Positions 8,652 through 16,393 of a DNA stretch of 64,000 nucleotides are shown one piece after another. The stretch is from Clostridiales bacterium (GTDB lineage Bacteria > Bacillota > Clostridia > Peptostreptococcales > Acidaminobacteraceae). Below the pieces are notes generated by a model, which saw only the letters and a list, made by a program, of their open reading frames with translations, was not told where the DNA came from and did no database searches. The stretch covers positions 1 to 64,000 of the forward strand of contig JAEIOD010000002.1 in the NCBI GenBank assembly GCA_016342415.1, given 5' to 3'. How positions within the stretch are numbered: position 1 is the stretch's first letter; every line of letters begins with the position of its first letter. Position numbers and translations under genes: made by a program.

Positions 8652-8927
8652 CTAAGGGTCTATATCTAATCCAGCACCACGTGATTCCCAAACAGATTTT
8701 TTACTATCCATTCGTTTTAACCAACTTTCCAAATCATCACCTAAATAGGGCAACAATTCAAGTGCATAGTAAGTTGTTGGCATATCAATTCCGAGTAGAT
8801 CAGAAAAACAAAGTAGCATGAACTGATCCATACTCTCCTCAGCTTCGTTTTCTATATGACTAATTGAACGCCCCTTCATATCTAAAGCCCCTTGAAAAAA
8901 CAATTTAATATTTTCAAGAAATGACAT
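8652..8927 (-). CDS. Hypothetical acidic protein preceding the ArsA-like ATPase
   Basis: A 91-aa soluble protein (MSFLENIKLFFQGALDMKGR...) with an acidic centre (IENEAEESMDQF) and the tail SKKSVWESRGAGLDIDP. I do not recognise a named family. Start ATG 8927 is set by GGAGG 5 nt upstream; an in-frame start at 8939 overlaps that site. It is 12 bp upstream of the ATPase and almost certainly co-transcribed, so a role as its accessory or adaptor is a reasonable inference. No membrane segment or metal motif is visible. Confidence 0.7.
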   Translation of the reverse strand: MSFLENIKLFFQGALDMKGRSISHIENEAEESMDQFMLLCFSDLLGIDMPTTYYALELLPYLGDDLESWLKRMDSKKSVWESRGAGLDIDP

Positions 8928-9042
8928 TTTAACCTCCAATAAGAAATGTCTCTTTGAGACTTTCCAATTCGTACTACCTGTAAAGAAGTTATTCCAATAC
9001 TTTCATGAATCATATCGAATATAAATTCTCATGCAAAATTGA

Positions 9043-9065
9043 AAGCATAGGCTAGGCCTATGCTT
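9043..9065 (-). terminator. Terminator downstream of cstA
   Basis: AAGCATAGG (9043-9051) pairs with CCTATGCTT (9057-9065) around a CTAGG loop, 5 bp beyond the cstA stop codon. It has no long T-run but an AT-rich 3' flank. Confidence 0.6.
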
Positions 9066-9070
9066 CATTA

Positions 9071-10690
9071 CTACCCAACTTTTTTTATTTCTTCATTTAT
9101 CGACATATTCTTAAAGGCCTTATAAGCTTGTAAGATTAATACAAATGCTAATATAAACAATGCCACTGAGAAGAACAATAAAACGTAATTTGTTAAGTTT
9201 GCCATGATTAATTGACCAAGTGCAACTAATGTTACAGCAAACATAAATACCATTGGTATTGTTGCCATTCTGTGTTCTTTACCTGTCGCTTTTAACCAAA
9301 TGCCTATTGCAAGAAGTGCAATTGCAGATAACAATTGGTTTGCCGATCCAAAGATAGGCCAGATTTGAGACCATCCCTTAAATGCTAATGCGCCACCAAA
9401 AGCCACAGTAATGCCCGTTGCCACAAAACGATTGGTTAATACTTTTACTGCAGGGCTCTGAGCTTTATCTTTTGAAATAAAGGCTTCTTGGAAGATAAAT
9501 CTAGCAAGACGAGTTGCCGTATCCAAACTAGTCAGTGCAAATGCCGAAATTGCCAAGGCTGTAAAACTAGTCCCAACTTCTGCAGGTAAGCCAAATGAAC
9601 CCATAAAGTTACCTAAACCAGTCGAGAAAATCGTTACTGGGTTGCCGCCTAGTAAGGCAGCTTGATCTTTAGTGATATAAGCTACTGTGATTAAAGCAAT
9701 AACTGCTAATACACCTTCAATTAACATAGAACCATAACCGATAAGTTTGATATCTTTTTCATTATCAAGTTGTTTTGATGTTGTACCAGAACCAACCAAT
9801 GAATGGAATCCTGATATCGCACCACATGCTACAATAACAAATAACATAGGGAACATCATTTTACCATCTACTTCAAAGGCAGTTACTGGAGCTAATTCTA
9901 ATACAGGATTTGCTAAGAAAATACCAACTAATCCACCTAACAACATTGCGTACAACAAAAATGAATTTAAGTAGTCTCTAGGTTGCAATAATATCCATAC
10001 TGGTGTCACACTTGCTACAAAGATATAACCTAATAAAATAATCATCCACGTTTCTTTTGATAACATGACCGGGAACTTGTTTCCTAACCAGATACAGACT
10101 ACCAGTAAAATAACACCGATAACACTACCAACTGAAAGACTCACACCTTTTCTATAAACAAAGATACCAAATCCGATTGCAATTACAATAAATAGTATAG
10201 AAGCTGTTGCAGCTTCAGGTACATTTACAAACGTACCAGCAACAATATTTGTAAATGCCGCAACTACTAAAAGTAATGTTAACCAAGAGAATACAGAAAA
10301 CAATTTTTTGCCTGTTTCTCCAATATTTTCTCCAATTACCTCACCAAGTGATTTTCCATCATGACGTACAGATGCAAACAAAGCTCCCATATCATGAACA
10401 CCACCGAAGAATATTGAACCTATTAAAATCCATAAGAATACTGGTACCCAACCAAAGATGGCTGCACCAATTGGACCAACAATAGGACCCGCTCCTGCAA
10501 TTGAAGAGAAGTGATGTCCTAGAAGAACCGGTGCTTTTGCCGGTAAATAGTCCACACCGTCATTTAATGTATGAGCTGGTGTCTTTCTTTTTACATCAAT
10601 GCCCCACTTCTTTGCTAAAAAAGCTCCATAAGTAGCGTAAGCTACTAGAAATACAAGTACTGAAATTACTACCAATAACATTGCACTCAT
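9071..10690 (-). CDS. cstA: Carbon starvation protein CstA-family transporter (short form)
   Basis: A 539-aa, strongly hydrophobic protein. It has the CstA signatures LLGHHFSSIAGAGPIVGPIG (about 57-76), GVHDMGALFASVRHDGKS, and SGTTSKQLDNEKD followed by further helices. It is shorter than E. coli CstA/BtsT (about 700 aa), as is usual in Clostridia. Family members import peptides or pyruvate on nutrient limitation. A LytS/LytTR system lies just upstream on the same strand, matching the BtsSR/YpdAB arrangement, so induction by an extracellular carboxylate such as pyruvate is likely (inference). Start ATG 10690 follows GGGAGG. Confidence 0.92.
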   Translation of the reverse strand: MSAMLLVVISVLVFLVAYATYGAFLAKKWGIDVKRKTPAHTLNDGVDYLPAKAPVLLGHHFSSIAGAGPIVGPIGAAIFGWVPVFLWILIGSIFFGGVHDMGALFASVRHDGKSLGEVIGENIGETGKKLFSVFSWLTLLLVVAAFTNIVAGTFVNVPEAATASILFIVIAIGFGIFVYRKGVSLSVGSVIGVILLVVCIWLGNKFPVMLSKETWMIILLGYIFVASVTPVWILLQPRDYLNSFLLYAMLLGGLVGIFLANPVLELAPVTAFEVDGKMMFPMLFVIVACGAISGFHSLVGSGTTSKQLDNEKDIKLIGYGSMLIEGVLAVIALITVAYITKDQAALLGGNPVTIFSTGLGNFMGSFGLPAEVGTSFTALAISAFALTSLDTATRLARFIFQEAFISKDKAQSPAVKVLTNRFVATGITVAFGGALAFKGWSQIWPIFGSANQLLSAIALLAIGIWLKATGKEHRMATIPMVFMFAVTLVALGQLIMANLTNYVLLFFSVALFILAFVLILQAYKAFKNMSINEEIKKVG

Positions 10691-10718
10691 TAGATATTAC
10701 CTCCCAATAATAAATATA

Positions 10719-11210
10719 TTAGTTCATAACAAACCTATCCAGGTCTCCCTTTCCTAGTTTATTAGTTATCCCGTTTCGTGAAACAGGATCAATTAACATA
10801 ACTTTAGCATTCACCCAGCCTTTTAATCCAAATGAAAAACTCTTGTAGTACTTAAATTTAGAAAGTTGTTTTTGAATCTTTTCGTCTGGCATAGGTGCTT
10901 CAAATATAACTGTGACAACACTCGACATATGTTCTTTGTCATATTCAACAATATTTTTTAAATTTTCATCCAAGAAAACTCTTAACCATTTCAGATCCTC
11001 CATCTCAAAGGTTCGATCCAACTTCTTAAGAAAAACATACTCATTATTATTAAATGCATATATTTCTACATTCTTCAAAAGCATGTATTTTGCATTTCTT
11101 TGATTAAAAGATGCATACAACTCGAAATTATGATTACCTAATTCATAATCCTCCCTGATATCAAAATATCTTTCTAATCCTTCTCTTAAAAATGCTTTGT
11201 ATTCTTGCAT
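10719..11210 (-). CDS. Hypothetical protein between LytTR regulator and cstA
   Basis: A 163-aa soluble protein (MQEYKAFLREGLERYFDIRE...) of mixed alpha/beta composition, with no signal peptide, membrane helix or known motif that I recognise. Start ATG 11210 is selected because AGGAG lies 8 nt upstream; an in-frame start at 11240 lacks one. It is 28 bp upstream of cstA and 80 bp downstream of the response-regulator gene, so it is probably the first gene of the cstA transcript. An accessory role for the transporter is inferred from position only. Confidence 0.7.
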   Translation of the reverse strand: MQEYKAFLREGLERYFDIREDYELGNHNFELYASFNQRNAKYMLLKNVEIYAFNNNEYVFLKKLDRTFEMEDLKWLRVFLDENLKNIVEYDKEHMSSVVTVIFEAPMPDEKIQKQLSKFKYYKSFSFGLKGWVNAKVMLIDPVSRNGITNKLGKGDLDRFVMN

Positions 11211-11280
11211 AAAAAAAACTCCTCTCTGAATTACATTCATTGTAATCCAAAAAGGAGATATATTAAGAAACTATAAACTG

Positions 11281-11309
11281 AGTTACACAAATAAGCACTT
11301 CAGTTGCAC
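11281..11309 (-). promoter_or_regulatory. Direct repeat upstream of the cstA transcript, possible LytTR operator
   Basis: AGTTACAC (11281-11288) and AGTTGCAC (11302-11309) are spaced exactly 21 bp, two helical turns. That spacing and an AGTT-N-CAC core resemble direct-repeat sites bound by LytTR regulators (compare VirR boxes). They lie between the LytTR gene and the 163-aa gene. The leader also has an ATTACATTCATTGTAAT hairpin near 11230-11246. Confidence 0.45.
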
Positions 11310-11319
11310 ATATAACATG

Positions 11320-12075
11320 TTAAAGTATATTCATCAGGTCCTTAAAAGGCTGTACATAATTTCGAGAAATGGGAATTTTCTCATCCACATTCTCAAGTTC
11401 TACTTGATAAGTCCTATTAAACCAAGGTTCAATATTTAAAATATAAGATAGATTAATTAGAAATGATCTATGGCATCTAAAGAATGTTTGATTGAATAAT
11501 TTCTTCTCCAACTCTCTCAATTGCATCGAAGTCAAAAATTGTCCTTTTCTTGTTTCGATTAAGGTACCTTTATTTTCAGCCTTAGCATAAATAATTTCAG
11601 ATAACTTAACTGGTACTATTTTTCCATTTCTATGCATACAAAAATACTCTTTTTTATCTTTCCCAATTTGTTTTAATAAAAGTTCCAACTTCTGATCATA
11701 ATTGTTTTCATTCATTTCCTCTTCAATTCTTATCAAACATTTTTCAATTCTATCTTCAGATACTGGCTTTAGCAAATAATCTATGGCATGAAGTTCAAAT
11801 GCTTTAACTGCATAAGCGTCATAAGCAGTAACAAATACAATATGACTTTCTATACCGAGTTGATTCAGATGTTCCACCAATTCTATACCTGTCATCACAG
11901 GCATATTGATATCTACAAAAATCACATCTACATCTAGTGAAAAAATATCGGTTAATAAACTTCTTCCATTATCATATGTTTTTATCACTTCAAACTTATC
12001 ATGATTATTGATTAAATATGAAATTTCATCTCTTGCAGGTCTCTCATCATCTAATACAATACATCTAATCATCAA
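11320..12075 (-). CDS. LytTR-family response regulator
   Basis: The 251-aa protein has an N-terminal receiver domain (1-120). DDERPARDE is the acidic pocket, VDVIFVDINMP carries the phospho-accepting Asp, and the switch Thr and Lys appear in FVTAYDAYAVKAFELHAIDYLLKP. A C-terminal LytTR DNA-binding domain (about 150-250) includes FFRCHRSFLINLSYI. It overlaps the sensor kinase gene by 11 bp, so the two are translationally coupled. The likely target is the downstream 163-aa/cstA transcript, where a 21-bp-spaced direct repeat is found. Confidence 0.92.
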   Translation of the reverse strand: MMIRCIVLDDERPARDEISYLINNHDKFEVIKTYDNGRSLLTDIFSLDVDVIFVDINMPVMTGIELVEHLNQLGIESHIVFVTAYDAYAVKAFELHAIDYLLKPVSEDRIEKCLIRIEEEMNENNYDQKLELLLKQIGKDKKEYFCMHRNGKIVPVKLSEIIYAKAENKGTLIETRKGQFLTSMQLRELEKKLFNQTFFRCHRSFLINLSYILNIEPWFNRTYQVELENVDEKIPISRNYVQPFKDLMNIL

Positions 12076-13735
12076 GTCCTCCTCTAATTGGCACTGAAAT
12101 AAACACTTTTGTGCCTAGTCCATTTTCGGAATCAATTGCAAACCTAAATCGATTGTCATAAACTGCTTGAAGTCTCTTCTTTACATTTGAAAGACCAATT
12201 GCATTATTTTTTCCGCTTTCACTCATACCCACACCGTCATCTTTGATAATTACATGCATATCGTCACCCTGATATGAAATTGAAATTTCAACAGTTCCAC
12301 CATCTTCTTTAGGAAAAATACCATGTTTAACTGCATTTTCAACTATTGGTTGAATGAGAAGTGGGGGGATCATGATCTCTAAATGTTCGGGAATATTGTA
12401 AACAACACTTAACTTATTACCAAAACGTGCTTTTTCAATCTTAAGATATGCTTCAATATGTTTTAACTCTTCTCCAATAGTAATTGATTCTTTGTTGATT
12501 TGCATATTATTTCTAAAATAGTCTCCTAAATGGATTAGTAGTTCCCTAGCTTTATCTGGTTCTGTTCTGACTAAAGAAACAATGGTATTGATGGCATTAA
12601 ATAAAAAATGAGGATTAATTTGGGCTTGAAGTGCTTGGAGCTCAGCTTTAACTCTAAGTGCCTCTTGCTTTTCAATACGGCTGAGTTCTAATTGAGATGA
12701 AAATAAATTACCAAGTCCTCTTGCTAACTCCTCATCCACTAAGGTTATGCTATTAACTTTTTCTTTGTATAGTTTTAAAGTGCCAACGGTTTTCTCATTC
12801 ATTTTTAGAGGTACGATTATAGCACAATTTAATTTAAAATCTTTATAAAGCGTATTTGTGCCTTCAGTATTTTGATTCACTAGCATTTTCCCTAGTTCTA
12901 ATACATGTCTTGTCATATCAGTTTCTATTAAAGAGCCAACACGTGTATGATTATCACCAATCCCTGTATGAGCAAGTATACATTTTTCATCAGTTATAGC
13001 CACTGCTTTAAAATCAGTCATATCATATATAATTTGAGAGACCACTTGGGTCCCCTCTGCATTAAGTCCTTGTCTAAAATACGAAATGGTTTTGTCGGCT
13101 ATTTTTAAGGTTTGCTCAGCTCTAAAAGCAGCTTCTGAATCCTGTAAGACCTTTATATTTTGGACAATTGCAACAAACATGGCAATACCAATGGCGTTCA
13201 TTAAAATCATAGGTACACCAATAATAGATACCAGATTACTCGCATATGAATAGGGTCTGACAATTAACAATATGATGGACATTTGCATGACCTCAGCTAC
13301 TGTACCTGCAGCCCATGCAAAAAATACCGGATTCTTTGAGCGATAGAAATAATGACTTAAATAGCCTGCTAACAATCCTTCAGAAATTGTAGAAACTGCA
13401 CAACCAAAAGATGTCATACCAGCTGGATCTATTAAGTAACGATGTATACCTGCAAATATGCCTGCCAAGGTACCAACTACTGGACCGCCAAGCAAACCTC
13501 CAACAACAACTCCGATGACTCTTGTGTTAACGATAGCACCTTTAAAAGCAATACCGGTATAAGATCCCATTATGCCCAATCCACCATAAAACAAAGCCAT
13601 AATCAATTTCTCACTAAATTTTAATTTTCTTTTTCTAGTGAAAACATTCTTAAATATCTTGGTTCTAGAAAATACAAACGATAACATAATAACCAACCCT
13701 ACTCGATTGGCTAACTCAAATAATAAATTTAACAT
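12065..13735 (-). CDS. LytS-type sensor histidine kinase
   Basis: The 556-aa protein begins with a 5TMR_LYT membrane sensor (about 1-190; GGLLGGPVVGTLAGIFAGIH is diagnostic). A GAF-like domain follows (about 215-350), then a His_kinase domain with the phospho-acceptor in QINPHFLFNAINTIVSLVRT. The C-terminal HATPase contains PPLLIQPIVENAVKHGIFPK and DDGVGM. Such kinases (LytS, BtsS, YpdA) sense pyruvate or related signals. Start ATG 13735 is preferred because AAGG lies 6 nt upstream; ATG 13741 is also possible. It forms an operon with the LytTR regulator and adjoins cstA. Confidence 0.92.
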   Translation of the reverse strand: MLNLLFELANRVGLVIMLSFVFSRTKIFKNVFTRKRKLKFSEKLIMALFYGGLGIMGSYTGIAFKGAIVNTRVIGVVVGGLLGGPVVGTLAGIFAGIHRYLIDPAGMTSFGCAVSTISEGLLAGYLSHYFYRSKNPVFFAWAAGTVAEVMQMSIILLIVRPYSYASNLVSIIGVPMILMNAIGIAMFVAIVQNIKVLQDSEAAFRAEQTLKIADKTISYFRQGLNAEGTQVVSQIIYDMTDFKAVAITDEKCILAHTGIGDNHTRVGSLIETDMTRHVLELGKMLVNQNTEGTNTLYKDFKLNCAIIVPLKMNEKTVGTLKLYKEKVNSITLVDEELARGLGNLFSSQLELSRIEKQEALRVKAELQALQAQINPHFLFNAINTIVSLVRTEPDKARELLIHLGDYFRNNMQINKESITIGEELKHIEAYLKIEKARFGNKLSVVYNIPEHLEIMIPPLLIQPIVENAVKHGIFPKEDGGTVEISISYQGDDMHVIIKDDGVGMSESGKNNAIGLSNVKKRLQAVYDNRFRFAIDSENGLGTKVFISVPIRGGLDD

Positions 13736-13944
13736 ATACATCCTTTCTAATGATATTATTGTATAATGATTTTCATGAAAAAAGAAGAATATTTATTTTA
13801 TTATCCATATATATGGGATTCATGGTAAAATTGATTTGATTAAATAAAGAATAAAATACAAGTATCTTAGAAGTGAATTCATTAAAGACTCATTCTGATA
13901 ACCCCCTCAGTCTTATACATTACATATCATAAATGGGAGAAACT

Positions 13945-14697
13945 ATGAAGGAATTATATCAATTGGCAAATGATTTAAAACAAAATAAAGCAGTTGTTTT
14001 AACAGGTGCTGGTGTCAGCACAAACTCCGGTATACCCGATTTTAGAAGTACAGATGGCTTTTATGAAAAGTATCATGAAGATGATTTGGCTATTAGAACT
14101 TTCTTTAAAGATACAGACAGGTTTTATACCGCTTTTCAAGAACGATTTAAAAGTGTCTTTCACGCGAAACCCAATGATACGCATAAAGTTTTAGCTCTTT
14201 TAGAAGCTGAAGGTTATATTGATGGTATCATCACACAAAATGTTGATGGACTTCATCAAAAAGCTGGTTCCAAACAAGTGATTGAATTTCATGGGAATAT
14301 CTTTTTATTTGATTTAATCAAAGTCTCTCATAAATCATCTCAAACGTATCGTATTCTTGAAGAGGACATACCTTATACCTCATTAATAAGCAATGAAAAA
14401 ATTGTATATAGAGTAGATGATACTACGATTTATAAACCTCAAGTTGTACTGTATGGGGAAGGTATAACAAAATGGCCTGAAAGTGCATCTTTAGCTCAAA
14501 AAAATAACCTTCACATCATTATTGGAACCTCTTATTTGGTTTCTCCGTTCAATCTGATTTCATACGAAAATAGAAATGCAAAAGTCTATGTCATCAATAA
14601 AGAAACAATTCAATATGATGGCCCTTGCACGCAGATTATCGGTGATTCATCAGATATTTTAATTCAACTTCAAAAAATATTGAAAGGTGATGTTTAG
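13945..14697 (+). CDS. Sirtuin (Sir2-like NAD-dependent deacylase/ADP-ribosyltransferase) lacking the zinc cysteines
   Basis: The 250-aa protein has the Rossmann motif GAGVSTNSGIPDFRS, the NAD-pocket motif TQNVDGLH, the catalytic His in EFHGN, a YGEG variant of the FGE motif and GTSYLVSP. All four cysteines of the structural zinc ribbon, normally in two CxxC pairs after the HG motif, are absent. The segment reads HGNIFLFDLIKVSHKSS and continues without Cys to YGEG; the single Cys lies near the C-terminus (DGPCTQ). The fold core is intact, so this is a divergent rather than a broken sirtuin. ATG 13945 follows GGGAGA by 5 nt. No macrodomain or lipoate gene is adjacent, so target and reaction remain open. 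Confidence 0.85.
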   Translation: MKELYQLANDLKQNKAVVLTGAGVSTNSGIPDFRSTDGFYEKYHEDDLAIRTFFKDTDRFYTAFQERFKSVFHAKPNDTHKVLALLEAEGYIDGIITQNVDGLHQKAGSKQVIEFHGNIFLFDLIKVSHKSSQTYRILEEDIPYTSLISNEKIVYRVDDTTIYKPQVVLYGEGITKWPESASLAQKNNLHIIIGTSYLVSPFNLISYENRNAKVYVINKETIQYDGPCTQIIGDSSDILIQLQKILKGDV

Positions 14698-14706
14698 CAT
14701 CACCTT
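14684..14706. terminator. Bidirectional terminator between the sirtuin and the GGDEF gene
   Basis: AAGGTGATG (14684-14692) pairs with CATCACCTT (14698-14706). It overlaps the end of the sirtuin gene and the stop codon of the convergent GGDEF gene, with T-rich flanks on the right. Confidence 0.75.
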
Positions 14707-15964
14707 AAATTATTTTATTTTTTCCAGTTTTTTTAGCTTCAAGTAGTTTCATATCAGCTTCCATTATCAATTGACTATAGAATCCTTCAGAAAAGGTTGA
14801 AACACCCCCGCTAATTGTTATACCAAAATCCTCGATATCAAAAGTTAACATTGATATTTCATGTCTAATCTTATCTGCTACAACATATGCTTTTTCACTA
14901 CTGGTACACGGCAGTATGACTAAGAATTCTTCCCCTCCATATCGCCCCAAAACATCAGATTCCCTTAAAACTCTCTTAATTGTAGCAGCTGCCTGTGTTA
15001 ACACTTCATCACCTTGTTGATGACCATAAGTATCATTTACTTTTTTGAAATTATCTAAGTCGAATAGAATAATGGACAATGCTTCATTATATCTCGATGC
15101 TCTAGAGCACTCCTCTTCTAACCTTGTAACAATATACTTGTGATTGTAAACTTCTGTCAAACCGTCCGTTATCGATAGTTTCAACAATTTTTCATTTGAT
15201 GCTTCCAAAGCTTTTAATAACATATATTGTTTGATATGATTTTTTATCCGCACTAAGAATGTATTGGCATCAAAAGGCTTGACAATAAAGTCATCCGCAC
15301 CTGAATTCAACGCATGAGAAATAGTCTTATAATTTGAGGTGGATGAAATTAAAATTATAATGCAATCTTCTGATTTTAATTTTAGTTCACCAATAAGTGC
15401 TTCACCAGTTGTCTCTGGTAAAATTAAATCAATCACATAAATATCATAATTCAAATCACTTTCAAGTAACGTACTGGCATTATAATAGTAATCTGCATGT
15501 ACTATTCCATTCAGTTCAAAAATATTTTGAATAATTTTTACGGTTAAAACAGAATCATCTATCACTGCAATTTTCAAAGAACGCATCATTTGAATCAGAT
15601 CTTCATTCAACTGAATAGATTCTATATACGCTTTTAAACGGTTGCTTGTAAAATTCTTTTTAACTTGATAGTCAACTACACCTAGTTGAAATAATTTTTT
15701 TCTGATATCTAAATTATCATATGAGGTCAATACAACCACAGGCGTTCTTGAATACTCTGATTTAGAAAGCGATTCCACCAAAGCTTCACCATCAACATCA
15801 TCGAGTTCCAAACCTGTTATCACTAAGTCAATTTTATTTTTTTTCAACACTTGATAAGTTTCTTGAATAGTTGTTGCTTCAATATATTCATGACCTAGAG
15901 ACTCGATCACATCTCTTGAAGCTTGTCTTATCATTTTACTATGTTCAATATGCAAAATCTTCAT
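14705..15964 (-). CDS. PleD-like response regulator: REC-REC-GGDEF diguanylate cyclase
   Basis: The 419-aa protein has two receiver domains (about 1-118 and 128-245) and a C-terminal GGDEF domain (about 260-419). The first receiver is degenerate: the strand that normally ends in the phospho-Asp reads KIDLVITGLELDDVDG, with Gly in place of Asp. The second has the acidic pair (AVIDDS), the acceptor Asp in YDIYVIDLILPE and the Lys in DFIVKPF. The cyclase keeps SITDGLTEVYNH, FDLDNFKKVND, the GGEEF active site and an RESD inhibitory site five residues before it. It should make c-di-GMP on phosphorylation of the second receiver. The PilZ protein at 5076-5444 is a possible effector. Confidence 0.93.
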   Translation of the reverse strand: MKILHIEHSKMIRQASRDVIESLGHEYIEATTIQETYQVLKKNKIDLVITGLELDDVDGEALVESLSKSEYSRTPVVVLTSYDNLDIRKKLFQLGVVDYQVKKNFTSNRLKAYIESIQLNEDLIQMMRSLKIAVIDDSVLTVKIIQNIFELNGIVHADYYYNASTLLESDLNYDIYVIDLILPETTGEALIGELKLKSEDCIIILISSTSNYKTISHALNSGADDFIVKPFDANTFLVRIKNHIKQYMLLKALEASNEKLLKLSITDGLTEVYNHKYIVTRLEEECSRASRYNEALSIILFDLDNFKKVNDTYGHQQGDEVLTQAAATIKRVLRESDVLGRYGGEEFLVILPCTSSEKAYVVADKIRHEISMLTFDIEDFGITISGGVSTFSEGFYSQLIMEADMKLLEAKKTGKNKII

Positions 15965-16107
15965 AAAGCCTCCAATCTGATTTTTATATACCCATTAAAA
16001 CTCACTTTAATAATTATTGCATTTTACCTTCACATATCTTTACATTTTTGATAATCCAGATTAGAAAATAGTCCAATCTTATGTTACAATCAATTTGGAG
16101 GTAACTT

Positions 16108-16368
16108 ATGAATCCATCATCTTTAGATACAATAAATTTTTGTCTTAAATTTATAAAAGACAACTTTGACGAAGCCAGTCAACGTACCATGTGTAGAACT
16201 TGGTTAAAAACGGCTATAGAAACTTTAAATTCAGAAGATTTAGGCAGTGTTGATTTTATTACTTCTGAATTAAATGCAATTGATCAGTACCTTTCTGGTG
16301 CCAGTTCAACGATGACACCTGTTGATGTTATCACAAAACTAGATACTGTCAATCAATTATTAGGATAA
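16108..16368 (+). CDS. Small hypothetical protein
   Basis: An 86-aa soluble, helical protein (MNPSSLDTINFCLKFIKDNF...) with two Cys and no recognised domain. It has a convincing start: GGAGG lies 6 nt before ATG 16108. It also has its own terminator shared with the convergent MocR gene. It stands alone and is divergent from the REC-REC-GGDEF gene. The good translation signals support a real gene; the function is unknown. Confidence 0.65.
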   Translation: MNPSSLDTINFCLKFIKDNFDEASQRTMCRTWLKTAIETLNSEDLGSVDFITSELNAIDQYLSGASSTMTPVDVITKLDTVNQLLG

Positions 16369-16393
16369 AAAACTCTGTGAGAACAGAGTTTTT
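16367..16393. terminator. Bidirectional terminator between the 86-aa gene and the MocR gene
   Basis: AAAAACTCTGT pairs with ACAGAGTTTTT around GAGA. The A and T tracts on both sides make it functional in either direction; it separates two convergent genes. Confidence 0.85.
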
